Below, in pieces: positions 1 to 8,178 of a stretch of 18,089 nt of DNA. The number at the start of each line of letters is the position of its first letter. The stretch's first letter is position 1. The notes under the pieces are model-generated. The model was given only the letters and a program-made list of their open reading frames with translations. It did no database searches and had not been told where the DNA came from. The stretch is taken from NCBI GenBank assembly GCA_023091735.1, contig JALKBU010001032.1, forward strand, positions 1 to 18,089, in the 5' to 3' direction. The position numbers and the translations under genes are program-made. Origin of the DNA: Trichomonas tenax. Its lineage: Eukaryota; Parabasalia; Trichomonadida; Trichomonadidae.

Positions 1-1
1 T

Positions 2-73
2 ATTCAGGAATTAGATTTAGACATTAATGAAGAAGAAGAGTTAGAAATTGATATAGTAGAGGAAGAATTATAA
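2..73 (+). CDS. C-terminus of unknown Maverick gene (partial, acidic tail)
   Basis: An open frame enters from the left edge and ends at TAA 71-73. The 23 visible codons are dominated by Glu, Asp, Leu and Ile, giving a strongly acidic tail with runs such as NEEEELEIDIVEEEL. The A/T-ending codons match the Maverick genes to the right. Nothing in so short a piece identifies the protein. It is on the same strand as the polymerase remnant, about 95 bp upstream of it, and is followed by two GC-rich hairpins. Confidence 0.45.
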   Translation: MQELDLDINEEEELEIDIVEEEL

Positions 74-90
74 AAGATTAAGTTTATTTT

Positions 91-120
91 GGCGCTTTGC
101 GCCGGGAACCCGGAGGGTTC
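91..120. repeat. Two adjacent GC-rich hairpins
   Basis: GGCGC-ttt-GCGCC (91-103) is followed within 3 bases by GAACCC-gga-GGGTTC (106-120). Both are perfect stems of 5 and 6 bp with 3-base loops, in otherwise very AT-rich DNA. They lie 18 bp after the stop of the left-edge gene, which suggests a 3'-end or RNA-processing signal. That function is inferred. Confidence 0.6.
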
Positions 121-139
121 TTTGTATAAAATTTATGAC

Positions 140-157
140 AAACTAACTAACTAACTA
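140..157. repeat. Short AACT tandem repeat
   Basis: About four and a half units of AACT lie between the GC hairpins and the first readable polymerase codon (169). The tract is close to the point where the polymerase N-terminus is missing and may mark a slippage or deletion junction. Confidence 0.6.
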
Positions 158-168
158 AAAAAAGATAG

Positions 169-1958
169 CGTAAGGATTTCGATAGTAATACAGTTATACC
201 TAAAAAACTTAAAGAATTTGTACAAATGTTTAATTTAGCAACTGGACCTAAAGAAGTATTTCCATATAATTATTACACTAGTGATATTCTTAAAAATAAT
301 AATAAAATTGGTATTATATCTGATGTTATTAAATATGGAAATGATGAAAATACATTTCTGAATAATATTAATAATATTACTAATTGTAAATTATCAGATA
401 ATACATTTGATATGGAGAGATACAGTACTTTCTATTGTTCTCAAAATGTTAGAATATTAGGTGAAGGTTTTGTTAAATTTAAGAATGATCTTATGAAGGA
501 ATTTAATCTAAACATATATGATTATGTAAGTATGTAACATAATCTGTAAGTAATAAACTATTTGAACAACGTATGTATTATCCAATTGGTAATTTATTTG
601 ATCTATCTAATAAACCTAGAGAATTCATTAGTAATTGTGTTTATGGTGGTAGATGTATGCTATGTGAAAATAAGAAACAAATAAATAACGATAGTAATAA
701 CTTAATTACTGATTTTGATACTGTTTCATTGTATTCATCAGCAATAGCAAGACTATATACATTAGAAGGTAAACCAAAAGTATCAACAAATGAAATGTTA
801 AATACAAAATACTTATTAGATCATTTATTTACAGATGATCAAGAAAGACCTAATAAAAATAAATTCATAAGTGGTTTCTTTGTTAAAATTAAAATAACAT
901 CGATTGGTATTAATAGACAATTCCCATTAATAGTTTGTAATCCAGATATTAATTCAGCAAGATCATGTAATAGTAAATGTATAATATATGTAGATCATAT
1001 CTTATTAGAAGATTTGATTAAATATCAAAATATAACGTGTGATATTACAAGGATATTATTATGATGGAAATAGGGATTTAAGAATTAGAAATGAAATTAA
1101 GAGATTATTCGAATTAAGATTACGATATAAAAAAGAAGGTAACCCATTACAAGAAGTTGTTAAATTAATTTAAACAGCATATATGGCAAAACCATTTTAA
1201 GTCCTATTAATGATAAAATTAAATTTATTGCCGAAGACGATGCCACATGTTTTATCACTAAGAATTATAATAATATTATTAAATTAGAAACTTTAAATGG
1301 ATCTAATAAAGTTATATTTAAATTACAAAAATCAATAGGTAGACATTTTAACTTTTATCCGTTAGGAGTTAATATCTTATTTATGTCTAAGAGAATTATG
1401 AATGAAGTATTTTGTACCGCTGAAGATCTTGGTTTAAGTATTTTCTATCAAGACACCGTAGTTTACATATGCTTAATAAAGATATCGGTGTACTTGCTGA
1501 AGAATTTAAGAAACGTTATAAAAGAGAATTAATAAGTAAAAAACCTTGGACAATTCCATAGTGATTTTGCTGAAATAACACCAGGAATATCTTCATTAGC
1601 ATATAAATCGATATTTGTTGGTAAGAAAACATATATAGATCAATTAACAAATAAAAATAATGAAATAGCATTCCATTGTAGAATGAAAGGTATTAAGCAA
1701 GATGTTATAGCAATAGTAGCTAATGAACTATTTCCAAATAGTATTCAAGTTAGATATAATGAAAATAAGATGTTATTTGAACCTATTGGTGATTGTGATA
1801 AAGATAGTGAATTTAGTATTATGAAATTATATGAGAGATTATATAATGGTGATGAAATCGAATTTGATTTATGTAAATCTATTAATCCATGTTTTGAAAA
1901 TACATTTGATTTTACAGTTGTTACTAAACATTCATTCATTAGAAAATTAAAATTCTAA
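169..1958 (+). pseudogene. polB: Protein-primed family B DNA polymerase, 5'-truncated and frameshifted
   Basis: This is a remnant of the replicative polymerase of Mavericks (DNA_pol_B_2, protein-primed). The readable frame moves 1 to 3 to 1 to 3 to 2 to 3, with switches near 535-543, 1050, 1171, 1459 and 1541-1547, so at least five indels. Landmarks in order are a late exonuclease segment, the block YCSQN at 433-447 (Exo III-like), YGGRC at 642-656, motif A (D..SLYSS) from 711, motif B (NSIYG) at 1173-1187, motif C around 1450-1462, and a C-terminal domain ending at TAA 1956-1958. The terminal-protein and early exonuclease regions are absent: frame 1 is closed by TAG at 166-168 and no polymerase sequence precedes it. 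One indel falls in motif B and one inside the catalytic motif C. In the exonuclease block Asn stands where the Yx3D pattern expects Asp. The gene cannot give an active enzyme. The family call is firm; exact indel positions are approximate. Confidence 0.88.
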
Positions 1959-1981
1959 ACATCCAGTATGATGTTATTGGT

Positions 1982-2017
1982 AAACATTTTAATGTTTGAC
2001 TGCGAATTGTTTTTCGC
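1982..2017. promoter_or_regulatory. Intergenic hairpins between polB remnant and next gene
   Basis: The 78-bp gap after the polymerase stop holds an AT palindrome (AAACATT/AATGTTT, 1982-1997) and a GCGAA...TTCGC stem (2002-2006 with 2013-2017), followed by a T-rich run. The placement resembles that of the hairpins at 91-120, just after a stop codon. A 3'-end signal is plausible but unproven. The same gap ends in an A/T-rich leader before ATG 2037. Confidence 0.4.
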
Positions 2018-2036
2018 GTTTATTTTTATTTAAACA

Positions 2037-2887
2037 ATGATGTTAAGATAAATACCATTAAATGCTTTATTCACATCTGATGATAGATATTCATACAGAG
2101 ATAAGAATAAATTAAATCGTATTTATTTTAAATTCCCAGAGAATTGTTTATATAATAATTTTAAAGATAAGATTATTGGTATAACAGATATATATATTAA
2201 AAAGGATTTAGATTTATTGATTTTATTATTAATGTTAAACAATGTCTATTATATTTAGATCCATCTACACCAACAGTTCCAGAATTAATAAATGAAAAAC
2301 CAATTAGAGAACGAAAGTTCTTTGATGATAGTATATTATTTAAGGATTTTTTAAAAGATACTAATGATGAATTAGATAATGAATTAAATAACTTTGATAA
2401 TATATATGTTTATAAATCTGATGGTTCTAAACCTAAACAACTATTACATTGTTATTTTAAATATACTGATGATCACATTGCTACATTTAATTTGGTAAGT
2501 GCATTTAATCAATTACCAGGAGATCAAAGAACATATGCTGGTTATAGATATTGGATCGAATTTGAATTTATTTATGCTAATGATGATTTTATGAATATTA
2601 TTAATTATGAACAATTAAAAGAAGGTATTGAAAAAACTACAGATATAGTTACTAAAAATATATGGGATAGAAATAGCTATCTATTATATAGTAATATAGC
2701 ACAAGAGGTTAAAGATGAATATTTAGGTCACATAAGAAAATATGCATTATCACATATAAAATATTTTAGACTTAAATGTTTTAATGATGAATTTTGGGTT
2801 GATTTATATTCTACAGTTGATCATAAAGCACCATTTATATTATATATTGAAGCAATACTATTAGATGGTAATATAGCAGTTTTATAA
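2037..2887 (+). pseudogene. Unknown Maverick gene, about 283 codons, interrupted
   Basis: I do not recognise this family. ATG at 2037-2039 is preceded by a typical Maverick leader (TTTATTTAAACA). The frame is broken by an in-frame TAA at 2049-2051, only four codons in, and by a frameshift near 2205-2215. After that, frame 2 is open to TAA 2885-2887. The predicted protein mixes charged and aromatic residues, with conserved-looking blocks such as YSYRDKNKLNRIYFKFPEN near the start and RTYAGYRYWIEFEFIY in the middle. It has no signal peptide and no membrane segment. Size and position among structural genes would fit a capsid-associated or other virion protein, but no motif proves it. It converges with the minus-strand gene ending at 2903, leaving 15 bp between. 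Confidence 0.65.
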
Positions 2888-2902
2888 ATATATACTATTT
2901 AA

Positions 2903-3370
2903 TTATTTTTGTTTATTTATGCTTTTATGTTCAACTGTTCCATTATGAAATTCACTACTATAAGTTTCTAATAATGATTTTTGTTTAAGATTATTATGAA
3001 GTAAACTTTCTATTAAATTATCCATAGGTTTATTTTCAGATAGGGATAACTTAGGTTTATTTTGTTCAATATTAATATTATTATTTTCAGATATAGATAA
3101 CTTAGGTTTTTCATTATTAGCTTTAGTATATGATTTATATGATTGACTAAGAAAAGTTCTTAATTTAGGTTTTTCTGGTAAATTATTAGGTATAACTGTT
3201 TCTCTAAGATTTTCAAGAGTTCTAGGTTGATCATAAAAATAAGGACTAACTGTAATATTATCAACTGGTTGAATAACAGTATTTTGTCTATTAGATGTTT
3301 GTGCATGTTTTGATTTTCTTTTATATGATCTCTTAGTTTTTCTATTATAGTTTTTACGTTTATTAACCAT
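2903..3370 (-). CDS. Basic, low-complexity protein with NL-E-NN motif repeats
   Basis: An intact 155-codon frame starts at ATG 3370-3368 behind an A/T-rich leader. The first 25 residues are extremely basic (KRKNYNRKTKRSYKRKSK), resembling a nucleic-acid-binding or nuclear-localising tail. The rest is Asn/Lys/Ser-rich, probably disordered, and carries repeated short peptides: ENLRETVIPNNLPEKPKL, KPKLSISENN, KPKLSLSENK and DNLIESLLHNNL. The same peptides occur in the next minus-strand gene (3395-4769), and 41 bp is identical between them (3175-3215 and 3955-3995). The pair therefore arose by duplication or shared repeat exchange. The gene lies only 24 bp downstream of its relative. A role as a small basic virion or DNA-condensing protein (as core proteins do in adenovirus-like viruses) is a guess from composition. 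Confidence 0.6.
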   Translation of the reverse strand: MVNKRKNYNRKTKRSYKRKSKHAQTSNRQNTVIQPVDNITVSPYFYDQPRTLENLRETVIPNNLPEKPKLRTFLSQSYKSYTKANNEKPKLSISENNNINIEQNKPKLSLSENKPMDNLIESLLHNNLKQKSLLETYSSEFHNGTVEHKSINKQK

Positions 3371-3394
3371 TTAATTATTTTTAAACTATATATC

Positions 3395-4769
3395 TTATTT
3401 ACGTTTACAAACCATTACTTTACCTGTCTTCTCATTTCTAATTACAACGTAATCTGGATCTTCAATACCTCGTTTAGAATCTTCTATTATTTGTTATCTT
3501 CGTTGTTTTGTTAACCTAACGTTTTTAGGTTTTCCTTGTTTTGAAGGCGTTTCAGATTTAGATTTTTTAGGTTGTTCTAATTGTTTGATTCCTTCATCTA
3601 AAAGTTTTTGATAATCAAAGTTTAGCATGTTAATAGTTCTATTAAATATCTTTCTAATATTTAATTTAACATAATCCCAATCTGGTTCTTTAGCATTAGG
3701 AGTTGTTCTAATCTTATATTTAAAAATTGCTCGCTTTTCATCATTAGTAGAATAAACAATTATATTTTCTAATTCATTTTTATTTTGTCTTAGTGCTAAT
3801 ACTTCACTACGATCTGTTAAATCTATTTCATTACGATTTAACCATACATCCCAAATATCCATAAACTGTCTAACTATTGGTGTTACTTCATAATCATCAG
3901 TTTCATTATTATTAACATTGTTAGTAGTTTCGTTATTATTGAAATTAGGTTTCACTGGTAAATTATTAGGTATAACTGTTTCTCTAAGATTTTCAGTTGG
4001 TTTACAAGGATTAATAATAATTGGATCATTACTAAATAATGATAATTTAGGTTTAGATGGTTGTATTTCAAAACTATTATTATTTGATATAGATAATTTA
4101 GGTTTATATTTCTTAGTTTTTTCTACTAATTTATTAATCACGGATTTAATCCTATTATTTTTAGATATATTTAATTTTGGATTACTAGGTATATTATTAT
4201 GTATAAGTGTTTCTTTAAGATTTTCAATTGGTTTATCTGAATTAGTAATAATTCGATCACTATTAATTATTGTGGATGCATTTGATGGTTTTTGTTCTAT
4301 ATGTTTATCATTAGATTTAGATTTCTTAAGTTTTTTATTATGTTTTTCCCATTCATTTCTAAATCTCACTATAGAAGTATTAATCGATTTCAAGAACATA
4401 TCTTTAAGTTCATTTCCATTATCACCATAAGAAAAGTAATTCTCGAAAATAGTAGTTCTACCTCTAAGTACTTCATCATTTAATTTTATATTTACATCAA
4501 AATCTTTCTTTGTTCTAGGAACCCTTTTTTTCTTTTCTTCTTCAGGAATCTTTAACTATGAATATTTAACTTTCTTCTTAAATAAATATTGAGCCGGATC
4601 CTTTTAATCTAGTTTTAGGGAATGTATCTCTTTCAATTTCAAGTCAATAAATCATAACATCTAATTCAGCATTATCTCTATAATACTGTAATAATGTAAA
4701 TGTTAATTCATTTGCTAAATCTGTCATCTTTTGTCTTAAATATTACGAACTTAAATCAGATAGTTTCAT
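3395..4769 (-). pseudogene. Motif-repeat protein of Maverick, several in-frame stops
   Basis: A single gene appears to run from ATG 4769-4767 to TAA 3397-3395. It is interrupted by TAA (4745-4743), TGA (4646-4644), a frameshift near 4590-4600, TAG (4558-4556) and TAA (3496-3494). The longest clean piece is 301 codons (4399-3494). The 32 codons after the 3496 stop stay in frame and end in the basic CKRK, which supports a longer original protein. The order is an N-terminal helical region, a Lys-rich stretch, a central Asn-rich disordered region with three copies of the [E]NL.E...NN motif plus KPKLSIS-type linkers, then a folded-looking segment (DIWDVWLNRNEIDLTDRSEV) and a basic end. The family is unknown to me. 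It shares its linear motif with the gene at 2903-3370. A structural, scaffold-like role is only inferred. Confidence 0.6.
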
Positions 4770-4787
4770 AACTTTTTAATTTTTTAA

Positions 4788-5115
4788 GTGTTTCTTCATA
4801 TACAAGCACAGCATCTCCCATATCTGCTATTTTATTAATTAAAATGCTAATCTTGGATTTAAGACCATTAATATATTGCTAAAATTTGGATTCTAAGTTT
4901 TTATCAAGATTGGTCTTTTTAGAAACAATTTTATTATAATGTTTCATTATAAGCAGCATACTATCTTCATCATCTTCATCAATAACTTCTTTATAGATCT
5001 TATCTAGTTTTTAATTAATAATTCACATGAATTAATATTAATATTAGTACTGTTATTTTTATATTGGGTATATATCTTTTTATATTTGTTATATATTTTA
5101 AGATATTGATCATAT
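4788..5115 (-). pseudogene. Coiled-coil protein remnant
   Basis: On the minus strand a readable stretch of about 105 codons runs from roughly 5115 to TGA near 4758, with a small frame change near 5010 and an in-frame TAG at 4881-4879. It is rich in Lys, Glu, Leu and Ile with heptad-like spacing (for example KLDKIYKEVIDEDDED and INGLKSKISILINKIADMGD), as in a coiled coil. I find no good ATG and no family match. It sits between the intact beta-rich gene (ending 5126) and the motif-repeat pseudogene (starting 4769) on the same strand. It could be a separate small gene or a broken extension of one of them. Confidence 0.4.
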
Positions 5116-5125
5116 ATCAGGTATT

Positions 5126-5851
5126 TTAATTAATATAAAACAAAGGGATATAATCTTTTTCATATATTATTTCTAATACAATACTTATAGGAGATTTAAT
5201 TTCTATAGGTTTATCAAATTCGCCTGCTAATGTAAATTTTAAATTATTTATCTCATAAGGTTTTATTTTGATATAGTTTCCTGGTGTTTTATTAATAGGT
5301 ACAAATGGTAAAATGAATTCTTTATTGTTATAAATCAAAGATATATATTCTAATTTCTTTTCATTAGTTATTCCAGATATATTAGTTATATTAGATTTAA
5401 TAAATAAGTTATTATCATAATTAATAATTGGACTTGATGGTATTGTTATAATATTATTTTTTGCTAATAATGGTAATGATGTATTATATAATCCTAATAT
5501 TAATTTAGCTCTATGAGAACATTCTAATATATTTATTATATCTCCAGATAATAATAATTTCGTATCATCTTTATAATTCACTGTAATTTCATCTCTAAAT
5601 ACTACTTGTTGTAAGTATTGTGGTATAGATATCAAATCTAATGATATCATAGTTGTAAAATAATAAGTTTTAGTACTATAAGATGTTTGTATTTTTATGT
5701 AATCGTTTTCATCACATAATATTATAATTGAATTGAAAGAAACGTTTTTAATAAGTATCATAATATTCTCATTATCATATAATAGTATTTTTGTGTTAAT
5801 ATTAATCTTATTGTAATTTACTGGATCTGTCGATTTCAAATAGAAATACAT
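5126..5851 (-). CDS. Beta-rich 241-residue Maverick protein, possible minor capsid protein
   Basis: This is the only long gene in the element with no break. It starts at ATG 5851-5849, 17 bp from the start of the divergent fibre gene, and ends at TAA 5128-5126. The sequence alternates hydrophobic and polar residues through most of its length, with many Ile, Asn, Thr and Tyr and few obvious helices, no Cys cluster, no signal peptide and no enzyme motif. Such composition suits a jelly-roll or other beta-sandwich structural protein. Polinton penton-like minor capsid proteins are of similar size, so that is the leading guess. It is not supported by any motif I can name. The shared short promoter region suggests co-expression with the fibre gene. 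Confidence 0.7.
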   Translation of the reverse strand: MYFYLKSTDPVNYNKININTKILLYDNENIMILIKNVSFNSIIILCDENDYIKIQTSYSTKTYYFTTMISLDLISIPQYLQQVVFRDEITVNYKDDTKLLLSGDIINILECSHRAKLILGLYNTSLPLLAKNNIITIPSSPIINYDNNLFIKSNITNISGITNEKKLEYISLIYNNKEFILPFVPINKTPGNYIKIKPYEINNLKFTLAGEFDKPIEIKSPISIVLEIIYEKDYIPLFYIN

Positions 5852-5868
5852 GTTTTATTAATTTTAGA
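5852..5868. promoter_or_regulatory. 17-bp divergent start region
   Basis: Only 17 A/T-rich bases (GTTTTATTAATTTTAGA) separate two outward-facing ATGs (5851 minus, 5869 plus). TTAATTTT-type sequence also precedes other genes of the element. A shared bidirectional promoter, or elements within the genes, is implied. This is inference from spacing. Confidence 0.45.
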
Positions 5869-6282
5869 ATGTCAGTTGCTCCATATTCATATATTAGCGA
5901 AAGATCTAAGTGTTTAGTATTTGATAAATACAGATTAAATTTTGATAATATAAGTTTAATAATATCTGATGGTAATACATCACGTATGATTTATATCGAT
6001 AGAACATTTGATCCAAGACAAACAATAGTATACGTACCATTTATATCAAATACTGATATTATATTTAAAGAAAGTACAATTGATGAATCCATTAGAAATT
6101 CATTAACTTATATTATTTATTTGATTAGTTTACTAAATAATAACTTTGAATTCAATGATATAATTAAATTTTAAAAACCTATAGAAGTATCTGGCAAAGT
6201 AATATCTAATATATTAAGTGATGAAACAAATGTTGATTTATTAACATTAGACTATTTAAATAAACATCATGATGAATTAAAA

Positions 6283-6336
6283 GGAGATACCGGACCACCA
6301 GGATGTGATGGTTTAGATGGTGAAGATGGTGCTTCA
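6283..6336 (+). repeat. Collagen-like Gly-X-Y segment (six triplets)
   Basis: Six consecutive Gly-X-Y triplets (GDT GPP GCD GLD GED GAS) lie inside the fibre-like gene, in frame 1. Short collagen-like stretches trimerise phage and giant-virus fibre shafts (established knowledge). Here the segment joins the N-terminal part to a helical stalk. Confidence 0.8.
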
Positions 6337-7649
6337 GCTAGAGGTTGGATATGGGATTTAATAAATACTGGATTAACAGCTGGTTCATTTGCTGCTCTTC
6401 AATATCAAGTATCACAGTTATCAGTATTATTAGCTGAGATACAAGGTTTAGATACATTACGTGAAGTTTTAAATGTTATATCTACTGGTGGTGATGTATT
6501 TAATAATTTAGCGACATGGGTTCAAAGAATGGAAGAGTTCACACATACAATTACAGGAAACTTTAATATGTTATCAGATATGTTAGAAGGTACTACATCT
6601 AATTTAGAATCGTTTCGTACATTCGTTTCGGAAACAAATGCTATGACTACTAATAATATTAATTGGATACAAGATCTTATAGGACAAGTAATGGATAGTC
6701 ATATGAATTTATTCAGTCAAGTTACTACATTTCTTAGAAATTTATTTAGAGTTGGTACTAGAATTATTATGGCTAGAGATATTAATGAAGTTACTGAAGA
6801 AGAAGAAACTGTAGTACGTGAACCAACAATTGCTGAAAAGTTCAATAAGCTATTTCCTAGTTATGGTGTTTTATTGAATTATATTAATAGTGTGATTAAA
6901 GATAATAATATTAGTTTTGAAAATACTGAGAAAAATAATGATTTACTTATTACTTTTACAGTTGCTGAAATATTTAGACAGTTATGTTCAATAAATGATA
7001 ATTTAACTAGTTTCACTAAAATACCTGATGATCATGATTTAGAAATAAATGAAGAACCAGAATAACAAACATCTATAACAGTTGGTAAGATTAATACTCA
7101 AGAAATTAATATTAATAATAAAGATTTAAGTACAGAATTAAATAATATATCTGATATAAATCATACACATACTAAATTTAATAAAGTTTCAATAAATGAG
7201 ATTGGTGCTTATGTATATGAAACAGATGGTGCTCCAGCAATTAAATCACCAACGTTTACAGCAGGTTTAATTACAAATAATGAAATAACATATATTGAAC
7301 CAAATTCCAATAATAGATTAAATATAATTCAAGTATTAAATAATAAAGCTAGCAAAGATCATACACATGAAGAATTTAGTAATATTAAAACTGATAGTGT
7401 TTCTGTAAAAGATCCAGATAAAGAATATTATTATGATGTTCATCAAAGATTAAATGATATATATCAATTATTTGTTAATAATAGTAAATCGTTATCTCAA
7501 ATGAAACAAAACTTATATTCAATAGGTTCTGTCTATGCACCTATGAATAGTACTAATCCTAGTATAGCTTTAGGATTTGGTACATGGACACAAATCGTTG
7601 ATAGATTTCTGTATTGTGTTACTAGTAGTAATCAAACTGGTGGCTCTAA

Positions 7650-7670
7650 AAAGATATCTAACAATGGCAT
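7650..7670. other. Maverick/host junction
   Basis: Tail-fibre similarity and A/T-ending Maverick codon style end here. To the right the DNA has host-like composition with no gene until 8179. No inverted repeat or target duplication is visible at the junction, so it looks like a deletion or rearrangement breakpoint rather than a true element end. The exact base cannot be fixed from one copy. Confidence 0.45.
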
Positions 7671-7698
7671 TGGCAAGTATTGCATGATTTGTTGCTAG

Positions 7699-8178
7699 AA
7701 ATCATGTTTGCAAGCAATCAAATCTTCAAATCGATTGAATGAAAAATTTGTTTGTATAATGATTTTGTTTGATGAAGAACTCTGAGATCGACAATAATTA
7801 GATGTGCAAATATATACACTTCATTTTGCATTGAAGAAAGAAGTCAAAAACATCATTATTGGTGAAGTGATTGATATGATGTTTGAGTGATGACATGTTT
7901 TGATAATTTATCTTTATTTGGAATTATTTTGATATATTTTCACATTGAATGTCCATTTTGATGAAATTTATCACTTAAACAAATTTTTACAACATATCAC
8001 GATTTGTTCATTATTTTACACAGAAATGACATTCATAGATATAGTTCTATATGTTCTAATAATCAAAATCGTTTTTAATTTTTGTTTCAATAAACATATA
8101 ATAGATACAATGCTATACATGAAAATCGAGAATTTCAAAAATTGAAAATGTCAATCATTCAATTGTCATTTTATCATT
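7699..8178. other. Intergenic region before kinase pseudogene
   Basis: This is AT-rich host-type DNA without a convincing gene. One 66-codon frame (7945-8145) is rich in Phe/Ile and looks like chance. The last bases contain TCATTTT (8166-8172), which fits the trichomonad initiator pattern TCA-Py-T/A. It lies 13 bp before the kinase-like ATG at 8179, so a vestigial promoter is likely. Confidence 0.5.
8166..8172 (+). promoter_or_regulatory. Candidate initiator element (TCATTTT)
   Basis: TCATTTT matches the trichomonad Inr consensus TCA+1-Py-T/A. It would give a leader of about 11 bases to ATG 8179, typical of these organisms. A motif this short can occur by chance. Confidence 0.35.

Larger units (their letters stand above)
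1..7660. mobile_element. Decayed Maverick/Polinton element, internal part
   Basis: This stretch holds a protein-primed family B DNA polymerase remnant, several compact AT-rich genes on both strands and a fibre-like protein gene. Mavericks/Polintons are large, capsid-encoding DNA transposons that are very abundant in trichomonads (established knowledge). What I see directly is tight gene packing, leaders rich in TTTA/TAAA, and codons ending almost always in A or T. I see no integrase, packaging ATPase, protease or clear major capsid gene, and no terminal inverted repeat. The left end therefore lies outside the window and the right end is lost. The right limit is set by the loss of tail-fibre similarity around 7650-7665, where sequence style changes, and could be off by tens of bases. 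Nearly every gene is interrupted, so this copy should be inactive. Confidence 0.8.
5869..7698 (+). pseudogene. Phage-tail-fibre-like protein with collagen-like segment, two in-frame stops, 3' end lost
   Basis: One reading frame runs about 610 codons from ATG 5869, broken only by TAA at 6172-6174 and TAA at 7063-7065, and ends at TAG 7696-7698. Domains in order: an N-terminal region that could anchor the fibre (about residues 1-135); six Gly-X-Y triplets (6283-6336); a helical stalk with Met/Thr/Asn-rich heptads (about 6340-6780) and an acidic linker; a second stalk with two tail-fibre-type His-Thr-His motifs (7162-7170 and 7360-7368); and a domain starting near 7515 with IGSVYAPMNSTNPS, FGTWTQI and DRFLYC. 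That last block matches the pattern of phage baseplate/collar C-terminal domains (T4 Gp10 C-terminal type). Similarity stops after the SSNQTGGS block near 7650, before the usual His-rich end. The last codons look like host sequence. The likely role is a virion surface fibre for host attachment; in this copy it is inactive. Confidence 0.75.

Noticed and set aside
3918..4430. 170-codon plus-strand frame rich in Leu/Ile/Gly
   Set aside because: It is the reverse strand of the Asn/Lys-rich motif-repeat gene. Its hydrophobic look follows from AAT/AAA/GAT codons read backwards.
2037..7065. Reassigned stop codons (TAA/TAG read as Gln) in the Maverick
   Set aside because: Many in-frame stops are TAA or TAG, but one is TGA, several genes also have frameshifts, and TAA is the apparent true end of nearly every gene here. 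Simple decay explains the pattern.
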